Shown: positions 8,850-17,483 of the stretch, piece after piece
Layout of the letters: the number at the start of each line of letters is the position of its first letter
How positions within the stretch are numbered: the first letter of the stretch is position 1
Assembly: GCF_014205215.1 (NCBI RefSeq)
Contig: NZ_JACHNC010000001.1
Location: 2,609,001-2,673,000, forward strand
Length of the DNA stretch: 64,000 nt
Direction of reading: 5' to 3'
Source: Actinoplanes lobatus
GTDB lineage: Bacteria; Actinomycetota; Actinomycetes; Mycobacteriales; Micromonosporaceae
The notes under the pieces: generated by a model
What the model saw: only the letters and a program-made list of their open reading frames with translations
What the model was told of the DNA's origin: nothing
Database searches by the model: none
Position numbers and translations under genes: made by a program

Positions 8850-9236
8850 GTGCCCACGGGTCGAGTGAAGTGGTACGACGCGACGAAGGGATTCGGTTTC
8901 GTCACCAGTGACGAGGGTGGTGACGTTTTCCTGCCCAAGGGATCGCTGCCGGCGGGGGTCACCGAGCTGAAGACGGGACAGCGGATCGAGTTCGGCGTCG
9001 TCGACAGCCGCAAGGGCGCGCAGGCCCTCGGTGTGAAGCTGCTGGACGCGCCGCCCTCCCTGGCCGAGCTGCGCCGCCGCCCGGCGGACGAGCTGGCCAG
9101 CATGATCGAAGACATGATCAAGGTGCTGGAGAGCACGGTGCAGCCGTCGTTGCAGCGTGGGCGTTACCCCGACAAGAAAACCTCGCTGAAGATCGCGCAG
9201 CTGGTGCACGCGGTCGCCAGCGAGTTCGAGATCTAG
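8850..9236 (+). CDS. Cold-shock-domain protein with C-terminal extension
   Basis: 128 residues. Residues 1-65 form a cold-shock fold that binds single-stranded nucleic acid: RVKWYDATKGFGFVTSDE contains RNP1 (KGFGFV) and DVFLPKG corresponds to RNP2. It departs from 67-residue CspA proteins by a 60-residue helical extension (LAELRRRPADELASMIEDM through QLVHAVASEFEI). GTG 8850 is chosen because GAGG at 8840-8843 is well spaced and family members start MPTGRVKWYD; the upstream GTG at 8832 has no clear ribosome site. It converges on mqnD with a five-base gap. Confidence 0.88.
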   Translation: MPTGRVKWYDATKGFGFVTSDEGGDVFLPKGSLPAGVTELKTGQRIEFGVVDSRKGAQALGVKLLDAPPSLAELRRRPADELASMIEDMIKVLESTVQPSLQRGRYPDKKTSLKIAQLVHAVASEFEI

Positions 9237-9241
9237 GTTCG

Positions 9242-10072
9242 TTACCGGAAAGACGGCACCGCAGGCGTCAGACCCGCCGCCGCCGCGCGCCCGAGGAGGG
9301 CGTCGGCGGCGGCGAGTCCGTCTTCGCCCAGTTCCAGGGTGAATTCGTTGACGTAGAGCTCGATGTGCTGTTTCACCACGGTCGGCTCCATCTCCTGCGC
9401 GTTGGCGAGGACGAAGTCCTGGCTGGCGGCCGGGTCACGCCAGCCGTGCCGCAGCGACTCGCGGATCCACCCGGTGGCGGCGGCCGGGTCGACCGTGCCG
9501 CGCTTGGCGAGGATGGCGCCGAGCGGGATCGGCAGGCCGGTGTCGCTCTCCCACCACTCGCCGAGGTCGACCAGGGCGGACAGCCCGTACCTCGGATAGG
9601 TGAACCGGGCCTCGTGGATCACCAGGCCGGCGTCGAAGCGGCCCTCGGCAACCCCCGGCATGATCTCGTGGAACGGGACGACCTCGATCCGGGCCGGCCG
9701 CTGCTCGGCGGCCCAGAGGCGGAACAGCAAATACGCCGTGGTGCGGTCACCGGGCACCGCCACGGTCGCGCCGTTGAGGTCGGCGCGGTCCCGGGTCAGC
9801 ACCAGCGGGCCGCAGCCGCGCCCGAGCGCGCCCCCGCAGGGCAGCAGCTCATAGTCGCCGAGCAGCCAGGGCAGCGCCGCGTAACTGACCTTGACCAGGT
9901 CGAAGGCGCCGTCGAGGGCGGCCGTGTTGGTGACGTCGACGTCGGCGAAGGTCAGATCCACCGGCGGGGCGCCGGGCACCAGCCCGTGGATCAGCGCGTG
10001 GAACACGAAGGTGTCGTTGGGGCACGGGGAGACCGCCAGGGAGAGCGCCACGCCCACCACGCTAGCTCTCAT
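9242..10072 (-). CDS. mqnD: 1,4-dihydroxy-6-naphthoate synthase
   Basis: About 276 residues. In the futalosine pathway MqnD converts cyclic dehypoxanthine futalosine to 1,4-dihydroxy-6-naphthoate on the way to menaquinone. The fold is periplasmic-binding-protein-like. The SPCPNDTFVFHAL block near the N terminus is the family signature, followed by DVTNTAAL, a GRGCGPLV segment and FHEIMPGV. ATG 10072 has GGAGA just upstream; a GTG start a few codons later is possible. It is divergent from the secreted M19-like gene. The partner gene mqnB lies at 16851-17483 instead of next to it. Confidence 0.88.
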   Translation of the reverse strand: MRASVVGVALSLAVSPCPNDTFVFHALIHGLVPGAPPVDLTFADVDVTNTAALDGAFDLVKVSYAALPWLLGDYELLPCGGALGRGCGPLVLTRDRADLNGATVAVPGDRTTAYLLFRLWAAEQRPARIEVVPFHEIMPGVAEGRFDAGLVIHEARFTYPRYGLSALVDLGEWWESDTGLPIPLGAILAKRGTVDPAAATGWIRESLRHGWRDPAASQDFVLANAQEMEPTVVKQHIELYVNEFTLELGEDGLAAADALLGRAAAAGLTPAVPSFR

Positions 10073-10175
10073 CTGTCTCCAGAGAAAAATATTCACGTCT
10101 CCCTCTGGCCCCGAAGGTGTGACCGTTCTTACACTCCGCCTTGTCGGATCAAATGATCTACCAAGGGGGTGCCGC

Positions 10176-12188
10176 GTGACTCGTTCGCTGGTGGCGGGTG
10201 TCCTGGTGCTCGGCCTCATCGGTGGGCTGCCCGCGCCCGCCCACGCAGCCGAGAGCTGGACACCCGCGAACGATCTGGAGGGTGCGTGCGTCACCCTCAA
10301 GACCTCGAACAGGTACGTCTTCAAGGACAGCGTCGGGTACGGGTTCACCGGCACCGCGTCGAGCGCCGAGAAGTTCCGCTTCGAGGCCACCCAGCTCGGC
10401 CGCTACCAGGTGCGTGACTCGACCGGCGCCTCGATCTATCAGAGCGTCCTCGGCTGGGTCTGGGCCGGCTCCGAGTACGGCGACCGCGCCGACTGGACGG
10501 TCAGCGCCGCCGACGGCCAGTACCGGCTGGTGTCCACGGCCACCGGGCAGCAGATGGGCAACTACCTCGGCGGCCTCGGCGCCGGCGGCTCCACCTTCAC
10601 GCTCACCCCGGCCACCGGGTGCGCCGCGATCCCGGACATCGCCACCGGCGTGAGCGGCACCCCGGCCGCCGGCGTCGACGCGCAGGGCCGGCTGGTCGGC
10701 TGGATCGACGCGCACGCCCACATCACGGCGGCCGAGGCGTTCGGCGGGTCGCTGCACTGCGGGGACGCCTACGCCTCCGGCGGCGCCCAGGTCGCGCTGA
10801 AGGGCTGCGCCTCGCACGCCACCCTCGGCTGGGGCGCCCTGCTGGAGGCCATCATCGCGGGCACCGACCCGATCAGCTCGGCCGAGGACGGCTGGCCCAC
10901 CTTCGGCGACTGGCCGCAGCACGACACGATGCTGCACGAGGCGTCCTACTTCCGCAGCCTGGAACGGGCCTGGCAGTCCGGCCAGCGGGTGCTCAACGTG
11001 CTGCTGGTGGCCAACCGGGTGATCTGCGGGCTGACCGCGGAGCACACCTCCTGCGACGAGATGGACCAGATCCGGGCGCAGTCCACCTATCTGCGGAAGA
11101 TGCAGGACTACGTGGACGCCCGCAGCGGCGGCCCGGGCAAGGGCTGGTTCCGGCTGGCCACCACCCCGGAGCAGGTCCGGCAGATCGCCGCGCAGGGCAA
11201 GCTCGCGGTCACCATCGGCGTGGAGAACTCGGAGATCTTCGGCTGCCGGGAGATCAAGGGCGTGCCGCAGTGCACCACGGCCGACATCGACGCCGGGCTC
11301 GACGAGCTGGAGAGCATGGGCGTCAGCGGCTTCTACCCGGTGCACAAGTTCGACAACGCGTTCGGCGGCACCCGCTTCGACTCCGGCGTCACCGGCGCGG
11401 CCGTCAACGTCGGCAACCTGATCTCCACCGGGCACTGGTGGCAGGCGACCAGCTGCACCGGGCCGTCCGACAACGAGCAGCCGCTGGTCAGCGACGACAT
11501 CGCCGAGCTGCTGGCACTCGGGGTCGGCCTGCCGGCCGGGACGATCCTGCCGGTCTACCCGAGCGGGAAGATCTGCAACACCCGCGGCCTGACCGAGCTC
11601 GGCACGTACCTCGTCGAAGCGATGATGGCCCGCGGCATGATCATCCACATCGACCACATGGGGGTGAAGACCGCGTCGGCGGTCCTCGATCTCGCCGAGC
11701 GGGCCGGCTACCCGGGCGTCACCTCGGTGCACAGCTGGTCCGACCCCTCCATGGTCAACCGGCTTCTCGGGGTCGGCGGTTTCGTGGCCGGCTACGCGTT
11801 CTCGGCCACCGAGGACGGCCAGGGCACCGGCACCTTCCTCGACCAATGGCTCGCCTATCGGGCCCTCGCCAACGGATCGAAGATCACCGGGTACGGCGTG
11901 GGCACCGACGTGAACGGGCTGGGCACGCAGGCCGCCCCCCGCCTGAACGCCGGGTCCAGCCCGCTCACCTACCCGTTCACCGCGGTCAACGGCACCACCG
12001 TCACCCGGCAGGTCTACGGCTCCCGCACCTTCGACCTGAACACCGACGGCGTCGCCCAGTACGGCCTCTACGCCGACTGGGTCACCGACCTGATCAACCA
12101 GGCCGGATCCGACGGGCCGCTGCTCCGGTCGCAACTGCTGAGCGGCGCCGAGGCGTACACGGTGATGTGGGAAGGGGCACGTGCGTGA
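10176..12188 (+). CDS. Secreted peptidase M19 / amidohydrolase-like protein
   Basis: 670 residues. GTG 10176 has AGGGGG just upstream and gives a clean signal peptide (residues 1-24, ending APAHA). Residues about 25-150 form a beta-rich N-terminal domain, perhaps for binding. The rest is a TIM-barrel metallo-hydrolase: metal ligands are suggested by WIDAHAHI (His-x-His), IGVENSEIF, MIIHIDHMG, VTSVHSWSD and GYGVGTDVNG. These resemble membrane dipeptidases (M19), zinc enzymes that split dipeptides; the true substrate may differ. The stop overlaps the next MFS gene by four bases (GTGA), so the two are coupled and may handle the same compound. Confidence 0.7.
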   Translation: MTRSLVAGVLVLGLIGGLPAPAHAAESWTPANDLEGACVTLKTSNRYVFKDSVGYGFTGTASSAEKFRFEATQLGRYQVRDSTGASIYQSVLGWVWAGSEYGDRADWTVSAADGQYRLVSTATGQQMGNYLGGLGAGGSTFTLTPATGCAAIPDIATGVSGTPAAGVDAQGRLVGWIDAHAHITAAEAFGGSLHCGDAYASGGAQVALKGCASHATLGWGALLEAIIAGTDPISSAEDGWPTFGDWPQHDTMLHEASYFRSLERAWQSGQRVLNVLLVANRVICGLTAEHTSCDEMDQIRAQSTYLRKMQDYVDARSGGPGKGWFRLATTPEQVRQIAAQGKLAVTIGVENSEIFGCREIKGVPQCTTADIDAGLDELESMGVSGFYPVHKFDNAFGGTRFDSGVTGAAVNVGNLISTGHWWQATSCTGPSDNEQPLVSDDIAELLALGVGLPAGTILPVYPSGKICNTRGLTELGTYLVEAMMARGMIIHIDHMGVKTASAVLDLAERAGYPGVTSVHSWSDPSMVNRLLGVGGFVAGYAFSATEDGQGTGTFLDQWLAYRALANGSKITGYGVGTDVNGLGTQAAPRLNAGSSPLTYPFTAVNGTTVTRQVYGSRTFDLNTDGVAQYGLYADWVTDLINQAGSDGPLLRSQLLSGAEAYTVMWEGARA

Positions 12189-13360
12189 CCCTTGTCGAGG
12201 CGCGCGTCGACCGTCGCTGGATGACGGCCTACGCACTGGCCATGATCGGGATCGCGGCCGGCTGGTTCGGGCCGATCCAGATCCTGCTGCCCGAACAGGC
12301 CGCCCGCCTCGCCGGTGACGACGGCAAGGAGGCGCTGCTCGCCCTGGTCACGGCCTGGGGAGCGGCGGCCTCCATGGTCGCCAACCCGCTGTGGGGGATC
12401 CTCTCCGACCGGCTGCGGGCCCGTCGGCCGATCTTCCTGGCCGGAACCGTCACCGGGGTCGCCGGACTGCTCGTGCTCTCCGGCGCGGACACCACCGGCA
12501 CCATGGCCACCGGCTGGATCCTCGTCCAGGTGGGGCTGAACGGGCCGCTCGCCGCGCTGGCCGCGATGATCGGCGACCGGGTGCCGGAGAACCAGCGCGG
12601 CACGGTCGGCGCCCTCTTCGGGGTGGCCCAGATCGTCGGCGTGGTGCTCGGCACCGCCATCGCGGTCGCCGTCGGCGCCGGATCGTGGGGCTACGTCGCG
12701 GTGGCGATCGCGGTCCCGGCGCTCGGCGGGGCGCTGCTGCTCGTCTACCGGGACGTACCGGTGGTCTCCGCCCGCGAGCGGATCCACTGGGCGTGGCCGG
12801 GCGGGCAGTTCGCCTGGGCCTGGCTGATCCGGTTCCTGCTCAACCTGGTCAACGCCCTGGTCCTGGTCTACCTGCTCTACTACCTGTCGGACCGGGTGCG
12901 CGTCGGCGACGCGGCCACCTGGGTGCTCATCGTGACCGTCGTCAACGTGCTCTTCGCGGGCGTCGCCGGATTCGCCGGGGGCGTGCTGTCCGACCGCTGG
13001 GAACGGCGCAAGGTCTTCGTGGCGACCGGGGCGGTCCTGCTCGCCCTCGGCACCGCGCTGATGGCCCTCGTCCCCGTCGTGCCGGTGGTCATCGGGGCGT
13101 CGGTGCTGGTCGGGGTCGGCTGGGGCGCCTACATCGCGGTCGACATGGCGGTCATGACCCACGTCCTGCCGGACGCGGAGACCCGCGCCACCATGCTCGG
13201 TGTCGCCAACGTTGCCGGAACCCTGCCGCAGCTGCTCGCCCCGGTGCTGGCCGCGCCGATCGTCACCGGGCTCGGCGGCTACCCCACCCTCTACCTGCTC
13301 ACCGCCGCCATCGCGCTGGCCGCGCTGGCCCTCCTGCCCCGCCTGCGGGCGTTGCGCTGA
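12185..13360 (+). CDS. MFS transporter
   Basis: 391 residues with about 12 hydrophobic helices. The loop between helices 2 and 3 carries the MFS motif as NPLWGILSDRLRARRP, and the second half repeats it as GGVLSDRWERRK. The GTG start overlaps the peptidase stop, and the beta-glucosidase gene follows after 11 bases. This suggests uptake or export of a sugar or glycopeptide handled by these neighbours. The substrate is unknown. Confidence 0.85.
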   Translation: MTLVEARVDRRWMTAYALAMIGIAAGWFGPIQILLPEQAARLAGDDGKEALLALVTAWGAAASMVANPLWGILSDRLRARRPIFLAGTVTGVAGLLVLSGADTTGTMATGWILVQVGLNGPLAALAAMIGDRVPENQRGTVGALFGVAQIVGVVLGTAIAVAVGAGSWGYVAVAIAVPALGGALLLVYRDVPVVSARERIHWAWPGGQFAWAWLIRFLLNLVNALVLVYLLYYLSDRVRVGDAATWVLIVTVVNVLFAGVAGFAGGVLSDRWERRKVFVATGAVLLALGTALMALVPVVPVVIGASVLVGVGWGAYIAVDMAVMTHVLPDAETRATMLGVANVAGTLPQLLAPVLAAPIVTGLGGYPTLYLLTAAIALAALALLPRLRALR

Positions 13361-13371
13361 AAGGATCCACC

Positions 13372-14724
13372 GTGTACCCCCAGTTCCCACCCGGCTTCCG
13401 GTTCGGCATGTCCACCTCGGCGTTCCAGATCGAGGGCGCGGCCGACGCGGGCGGCAAGGGCCCGAGCATCTGGGACACCTTCACCGCCCGCCCCGGAGCC
13501 GTCCGGCACGGCCAGGACGCCCGGGTGGCGAGCGACCACTACCACCGGTACGCCTCGGACGTCGACCTGATCGCCGAGGCCGGCGTGCACGACTACCGGT
13601 TCTCGTTCTCCTGGCCCCGGGTGCTCGCCGGTGACCTCGACTTCTACGACCGGCTCGTGGACAGGCTGCTCGCCTCCGGGGTCCGCCCGGTGCCCACGCT
13701 CTACCACTGGGACCTGCCGCAGGAGTTCGAGGACGCCGGCGGCTGGATGAACCGGGACACCGCGCACCGGCTCGCCGACCACGCCAGCGCCCTCGTGCTG
13801 CGCCTCGGCGACCGGGTCCGGGACTGGATCACCATGAACGAGATGAACGTGCACACCCTGTACGGGTACGCGCTCGCCGACCACGCCCCGGCCCGCGGAC
13901 TCGGACTGGGCGCCCTGCCGGCGGCACACCACCAGCTGCTCGCGCACGGGCTGGCGGTGCAGGTCCTGCGTACCCACGGGGCCGGGTCCGTCGGGGTGGC
14001 GCAGCAGCACTTCCCGGTCACGGCCGCCAGCGACGACCCGGCCGACGTCGAGGCGGCGGCGATCTTCTCGGCGCTCACCAACTGGACCTTCTCCGATCCG
14101 ATCCTGCTCGGCGACTACCCGGACGAGCTGATCCGGGCCGGGGTCGGGGTGCCGGAGGCCCAACTCGACCGGGACCTCGAACTGATCAAGGCGCGGCTCG
14201 ACTTCTACGGGGTCAACTACTACGAGCCCACGATGATCGAGGCGCCGAAAGCCGGGAAGGACTACTCCGGGGTGCTCGAAGTGGACATTCCGGCGGACAT
14301 GCCGTTCTCGCCGGTGCCGGTCAAGAGCGACGAGCGGACCGACTTCGGCTGGGCCGTCGTGCCGGCCGGGCTCACCGACATCCTCGTGACGCTGCGCGAC
14401 CGGTACCCGGACCTGCCTCCGGTGATCATCACGGAGAACGGGGCGTCGTTCCACGACTCGCCACCCGGGCCGGACGGGCGGGTCCACGACGAGCGGCGCA
14501 TCTCCTACCTGGACGCGCACCTGCGTGCGGTCTCGGACGCGATCACCGCCGGGGTACGGGTGGACGGCTACTACGTCTGGTCGGCGATCGACAACTTCGA
14601 GTGGGCCGCGGGGTATGACGAGCGCTTCGGGCTCATTTACGTTGATTTTTCGACGCTTGAGCGTACGAAAAAGGATTCTTGGTTCTGGTACCGGGATCTG
14701 ATCGCGGCTCAGCCGCGCAACTGA
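13372..14724 (+). CDS. Glycoside hydrolase family 1 beta-glucosidase
   Basis: 450 residues, the usual GH1 length, without a signal peptide, so cytoplasmic. The N-terminal FPPGFRFGMSTSAFQIEG block is the family signature. The acid/base is Glu157 in TMNEMN (family norm T-x-NEP, here NEM) and the nucleophile is Glu355 in ITENGAS. WSAIDNFEWAAGYDERFGLIYVD completes the sugar site. It probably cleaves terminal beta-glucosides brought in by the MFS protein upstream. The last 16 bases overlap the 3' end of the convergent TetR gene. Confidence 0.93.
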   Translation: MYPQFPPGFRFGMSTSAFQIEGAADAGGKGPSIWDTFTARPGAVRHGQDARVASDHYHRYASDVDLIAEAGVHDYRFSFSWPRVLAGDLDFYDRLVDRLLASGVRPVPTLYHWDLPQEFEDAGGWMNRDTAHRLADHASALVLRLGDRVRDWITMNEMNVHTLYGYALADHAPARGLGLGALPAAHHQLLAHGLAVQVLRTHGAGSVGVAQQHFPVTAASDDPADVEAAAIFSALTNWTFSDPILLGDYPDELIRAGVGVPEAQLDRDLELIKARLDFYGVNYYEPTMIEAPKAGKDYSGVLEVDIPADMPFSPVPVKSDERTDFGWAVVPAGLTDILVTLRDRYPDLPPVIITENGASFHDSPPGPDGRVHDERRISYLDAHLRAVSDAITAGVRVDGYYVWSAIDNFEWAAGYDERFGLIYVDFSTLERTKKDSWFWYRDLIAAQPRN

Positions 14725-15305
14725 TCGGTGAAGGTGGTGGCGAGGCGGGACAGCCGTTCGGCGCGTCCCTCCTCCGCCCAGCCGTCCACCAGGCTGAGCA
14801 GGGTGCTGCCCTCCACCAGGATGATGAAGTCGTCGATCACGGCCTCGTCGTCGACCCCCGCGCGCAGCTCGCCCAACTCGCGTGCCTCCCGCAGGCAGGT
14901 CCGCAGGTGGCCGCGGATCTCCCGGTGCGAGGCACGGCGTGACTCGGCCAGCCGTGGATGCGACAGCGCCGCCCCGGCGAAGGCCACGTTCACATGCGCG
15001 TCGGCGGCCCGCTCCTCGTCGATCGGCAGCACCGCCTCCAGGGCCGCGCGCAACGCGTCCAGCCCGAACAGGTCACCACCGATCCGGAAGGCGCGCTCCA
15101 CGATCCGGTCGTAGACCGCCCGCTGCGCGGCCACCAGGATGTCGTCCTTGCCGCCCAGGAAGTGCGCCAGCACGCTGAGCGAGCAACCGGCCTCGTCGGC
15201 GATCGCCCGGGTGGTGGTGCCCTCGACGCCGCGTGCCCGGACCACACGCCACGCCGCCGCCAGCAGCTCCGCCCGTCTCAGGTCGTGGTCCACCAGCTTC
15301 GGCAC
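14709..15305 (-). CDS. TetR-family transcriptional regulator
   Basis: 198 residues. The N-terminal helix-turn-helix reads VEGTTTRAIADEAGCSLSVLAHFLGGKDDIL (about residues 28-58), followed by an all-helical ligand-binding domain. The GTG start at 15305 lacks a strong ribosome site. It converges on the beta-glucosidase gene and lies downstream of the MFS gene at 15407-16603 on the same strand, so it may regulate that transporter or the sugar operon; neither is shown by sequence. Confidence 0.85.
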   Translation of the reverse strand: MPKLVDHDLRRAELLAAAWRVVRARGVEGTTTRAIADEAGCSLSVLAHFLGGKDDILVAAQRAVYDRIVERAFRIGGDLFGLDALRAALEAVLPIDEERAADAHVNVAFAGAALSHPRLAESRRASHREIRGHLRTCLREARELGELRAGVDDEAVIDDFIILVEGSTLLSLVDGWAEEGRAERLSRLATTFTDQLRG

Positions 15306-15353
15306 GGCGACAGCTTATGCCTCCGCCGGCGCCCACCGCCGGTCCGGCGGTCT

Positions 15354-15446
15354 TTGTCCACCGTCGGCGCGGTCACCGTCTTTGTCCACCGTCGGCGCGG
15401 TCACTGTCAGGCCGGCGCCTTGTCCACCGTCGGCGCGGTCACCGTC
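15354..15446. repeat. Three copies of a 27-bp direct repeat
   Basis: Copies at 15354-15380, 15382-15408 (one base different) and 15420-15446. The third copy is the 3' end of the MFS coding sequence (encoding TVTAPTVDK on the minus strand). The second touches its stop codon and the first is intergenic. This looks like local duplication of the gene's tail. Confidence 0.85.
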
Positions 15447-16603
15447 AGGTTTGCCAGACGCCGGGCCAGCGGCAGGGTCGCGATCACCGCCACCACCGGG
15501 ATCAGGAACGCCCAGCGCAACCCGATCGGCTCGGACAGCGCCCCGATCAGCACCGCCCCGCCCAGCGCGCCGCCGTAGTTGAACAGGTTCACCTTCGCGA
15601 TCACCTCGTCACTGCTGGCCAGAGCCGCCTCACCGGCCGCGCTGAAGGCCAGCGGCACCAGCACGCCGACCCCGATGCCGGCGATCGCGAACCCGGTCAC
15701 CGCAGCGCCCACCGCCGGCAGCGCGACCACCAGACCGCAGCCCACGCCGCACACCACCAGGGAACCGATCGCGAGCGGCACCCGGCCGGCCCGCGGCGTC
15801 ATGTGGTCGGCCACCAGGCGGCTGACCAGCACCGCACCCTGGTAGGCGGCGTAACCGAGCGGCGCCACCGAGGCGGCCGCGGCCAGCGAGTCCTTCAGGT
15901 AGACCGAACTCCACGTGCTGACCGCCGAGTCCACCAGGAAGGCCGTGAAGATCAACATCCCGCAGACCACGACGATTCTGCGTACGCCGTTACCGCCCCC
16001 GGCATGCGCGACCGCGGACCGAAGCGTGCGCCCCGGCTCGAACAGCCGCCAGCCCACCAGCCCCACGACGATCGCGAACAGCGCCGCCACCGCCACCGCC
16101 ACGGCCGCCCCCACGCCGCCCGCCAGCACCGCCGACATGAGCAGTGCCGCCGCGATGGCCGCGGCCGTGTAGGCGGCGAAGAGCCGGCTCATCACACTGC
16201 GCCCGAGGCGGGCCTGCACCAGCACACCCTGCATGCTCAGCGAGGCGTCCACCGCGCCCAGTCCCACACCGTAGGCGAGCAGGATGGCCGCGAACACCGC
16301 GTTCGGTGACCGGAAGGTGGTCCCGGCCAGGCCCAGACCGACGATCAGGAGGCCGGAGGCGAGCGCGTACCGGCTGCCCCACCGGGCGGCGATCCGGTCG
16401 GCCAGCACCGAGCCGCCCGCCGCCGCGACGCACACCAGCAGCAGGATCGCCGAGACGAAGGTGTCGTCGATGCCCTGCCGGTCCTTGAACTCCGGCAGCG
16501 CCGTCACCACCGTCGCGTAACCGAGCCCCTGCGCGGCATATCCGGCGCCGATCAACCGGGCCCGGGCTCCCGCCGACATGGCGGCGCCGCTGACGTCGTT
16601 CAT
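15407..16603 (-). CDS. MFS transporter
   Basis: 398 residues, about 12 transmembrane helices, with a Gly/Ala-rich core. The first-half motif appears as SVLADRIAARWGSRYAL. General character is that of YbjJ/fucose-permease-like MFS proteins, but the substrate is not clear. ATG 16603 has GAGG at a spacing of five. The stop lies in a tandem repeat made from the gene's own 3' end. The TetR gene follows on the same strand after about 100 bases. Confidence 0.82.
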   Translation of the reverse strand: MNDVSGAAMSAGARARLIGAGYAAQGLGYATVVTALPEFKDRQGIDDTFVSAILLLVCVAAAGGSVLADRIAARWGSRYALASGLLIVGLGLAGTTFRSPNAVFAAILLAYGVGLGAVDASLSMQGVLVQARLGRSVMSRLFAAYTAAAIAAALLMSAVLAGGVGAAVAVAVAALFAIVVGLVGWRLFEPGRTLRSAVAHAGGGNGVRRIVVVCGMLIFTAFLVDSAVSTWSSVYLKDSLAAAASVAPLGYAAYQGAVLVSRLVADHMTPRAGRVPLAIGSLVVCGVGCGLVVALPAVGAAVTGFAIAGIGVGVLVPLAFSAAGEAALASSDEVIAKVNLFNYGGALGGAVLIGALSEPIGLRWAFLIPVVAVIATLPLARRLANLTVTAPTVDKAPA

Positions 16604-16780
16604 CGATCCTCGCTTCGGTGTCGGCGGCGGTGGTCCCGGTCACATCCTTTGTTCAGCGCAGCATGCCGCCCACGACCGCCGACGGCAACAGCCTCGATGT
16701 AAAAGATCCACTCGGCTTGCCCTCATGATCAGAATTCGGGAAGCCCACGACCAGGTCACTTGCCCACAAACCACCGCACT

Positions 16781-16841
16781 TCCCCGGTACGGCCCGCGTC
16801 GCCCCGGGGTGCGGGCAGGGCGGGCTTCGGCGTACCGGGGA
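16781..16841 (-). terminator. Compound hairpin downstream of mqnB
   Basis: TCCCCGGTACG (16781-16791) pairs with CGTACCGGGGA (16831-16841). Inside, GCCCGC (16792-16797) pairs with GCGGGC (16811-16816). It begins ten bases past the mqnB stop. There is no T-run. The rest of the 247-base gap 16604-16850 shows nothing else I can name. Confidence 0.5.
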
Positions 16842-16850
16842 GGGTTTTGA

Positions 16851-17483
16851 TCAAAGAAGTGCGTTGAGGGCCGGGGTGGCGGCCCGGAGGGCGGCGAAAG
16901 CGTCGGCCAGGCGCCAGGCGGCGCGGTCGCGGGGGCCGATCGGGTTGGAGACGGCGCGGAGTTCGGCGAAGGGCAGGCCGGCTCCGGATGCGGCGACGGC
17001 CACGCCGTACCCCTCCATCGCCTCCGCCGCGGCGAGGGGAAAGCGGGTGGCCAGGCGGTCGGCGGTCTCCGTCGTGCCGGTGACCGTGGCGAGGGTGAGG
17101 ATCTCGCCGGGGATCGCCTCGGGCAGGGCGGTTCGCAAAGCCTTGACCAGGGTCGGATCGGCGTCGAGGACGCTGCTGCCGAAGCCGAGCTCCTCGATCG
17201 GGAGGAAGCCGCCGGGGGATTCGGCGCCCAGGTCGGCGGCGATGCTGTGGGTCGCGATCACCAGGCTGCCGACCGGGGCCCGGCCGGGGAAACCGCCGCC
17301 GATGCCGGCGCTGAGCACCGCGCGGTAATGGCCGGTGGCGAGCAGGCGGGCGGTTCCGGCGGCGGCCGCGGCCGGCCCGACGCCTACGGCTTCGACCACG
17401 GCACGGTCCGGGTCGAGGTGGGTGCGGAAGGCATCGGCCTCGGCGGCCACCGCGGTCACGATCAGGAGGGGGTACGCGGTCAC
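16851..17483 (-). CDS. mqnB: Futalosine hydrolase
   Basis: 210 residues. MqnB removes hypoxanthine from futalosine to give dehypoxanthine futalosine in menaquinone synthesis; the fold is that of nucleoside phosphorylases. The N-terminal YPLLIVTAVAAEADAF, the GIGGGFPG loop, EAMEGYGVAVAA (with the active Glu in the EAME motif) and ELRAVSNPIGPRD are all family features. The GTG start overlaps the stop of the upstream MFS gene by four bases. Its usual neighbour mqnD is about 6.8 kb away. Confidence 0.9.
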   Translation of the reverse strand: MTAYPLLIVTAVAAEADAFRTHLDPDRAVVEAVGVGPAAAAAGTARLLATGHYRAVLSAGIGGGFPGRAPVGSLVIATHSIAADLGAESPGGFLPIEELGFGSSVLDADPTLVKALRTALPEAIPGEILTLATVTGTTETADRLATRFPLAAAEAMEGYGVAVAASGAGLPFAELRAVSNPIGPRDRAAWRLADAFAALRAATPALNALL

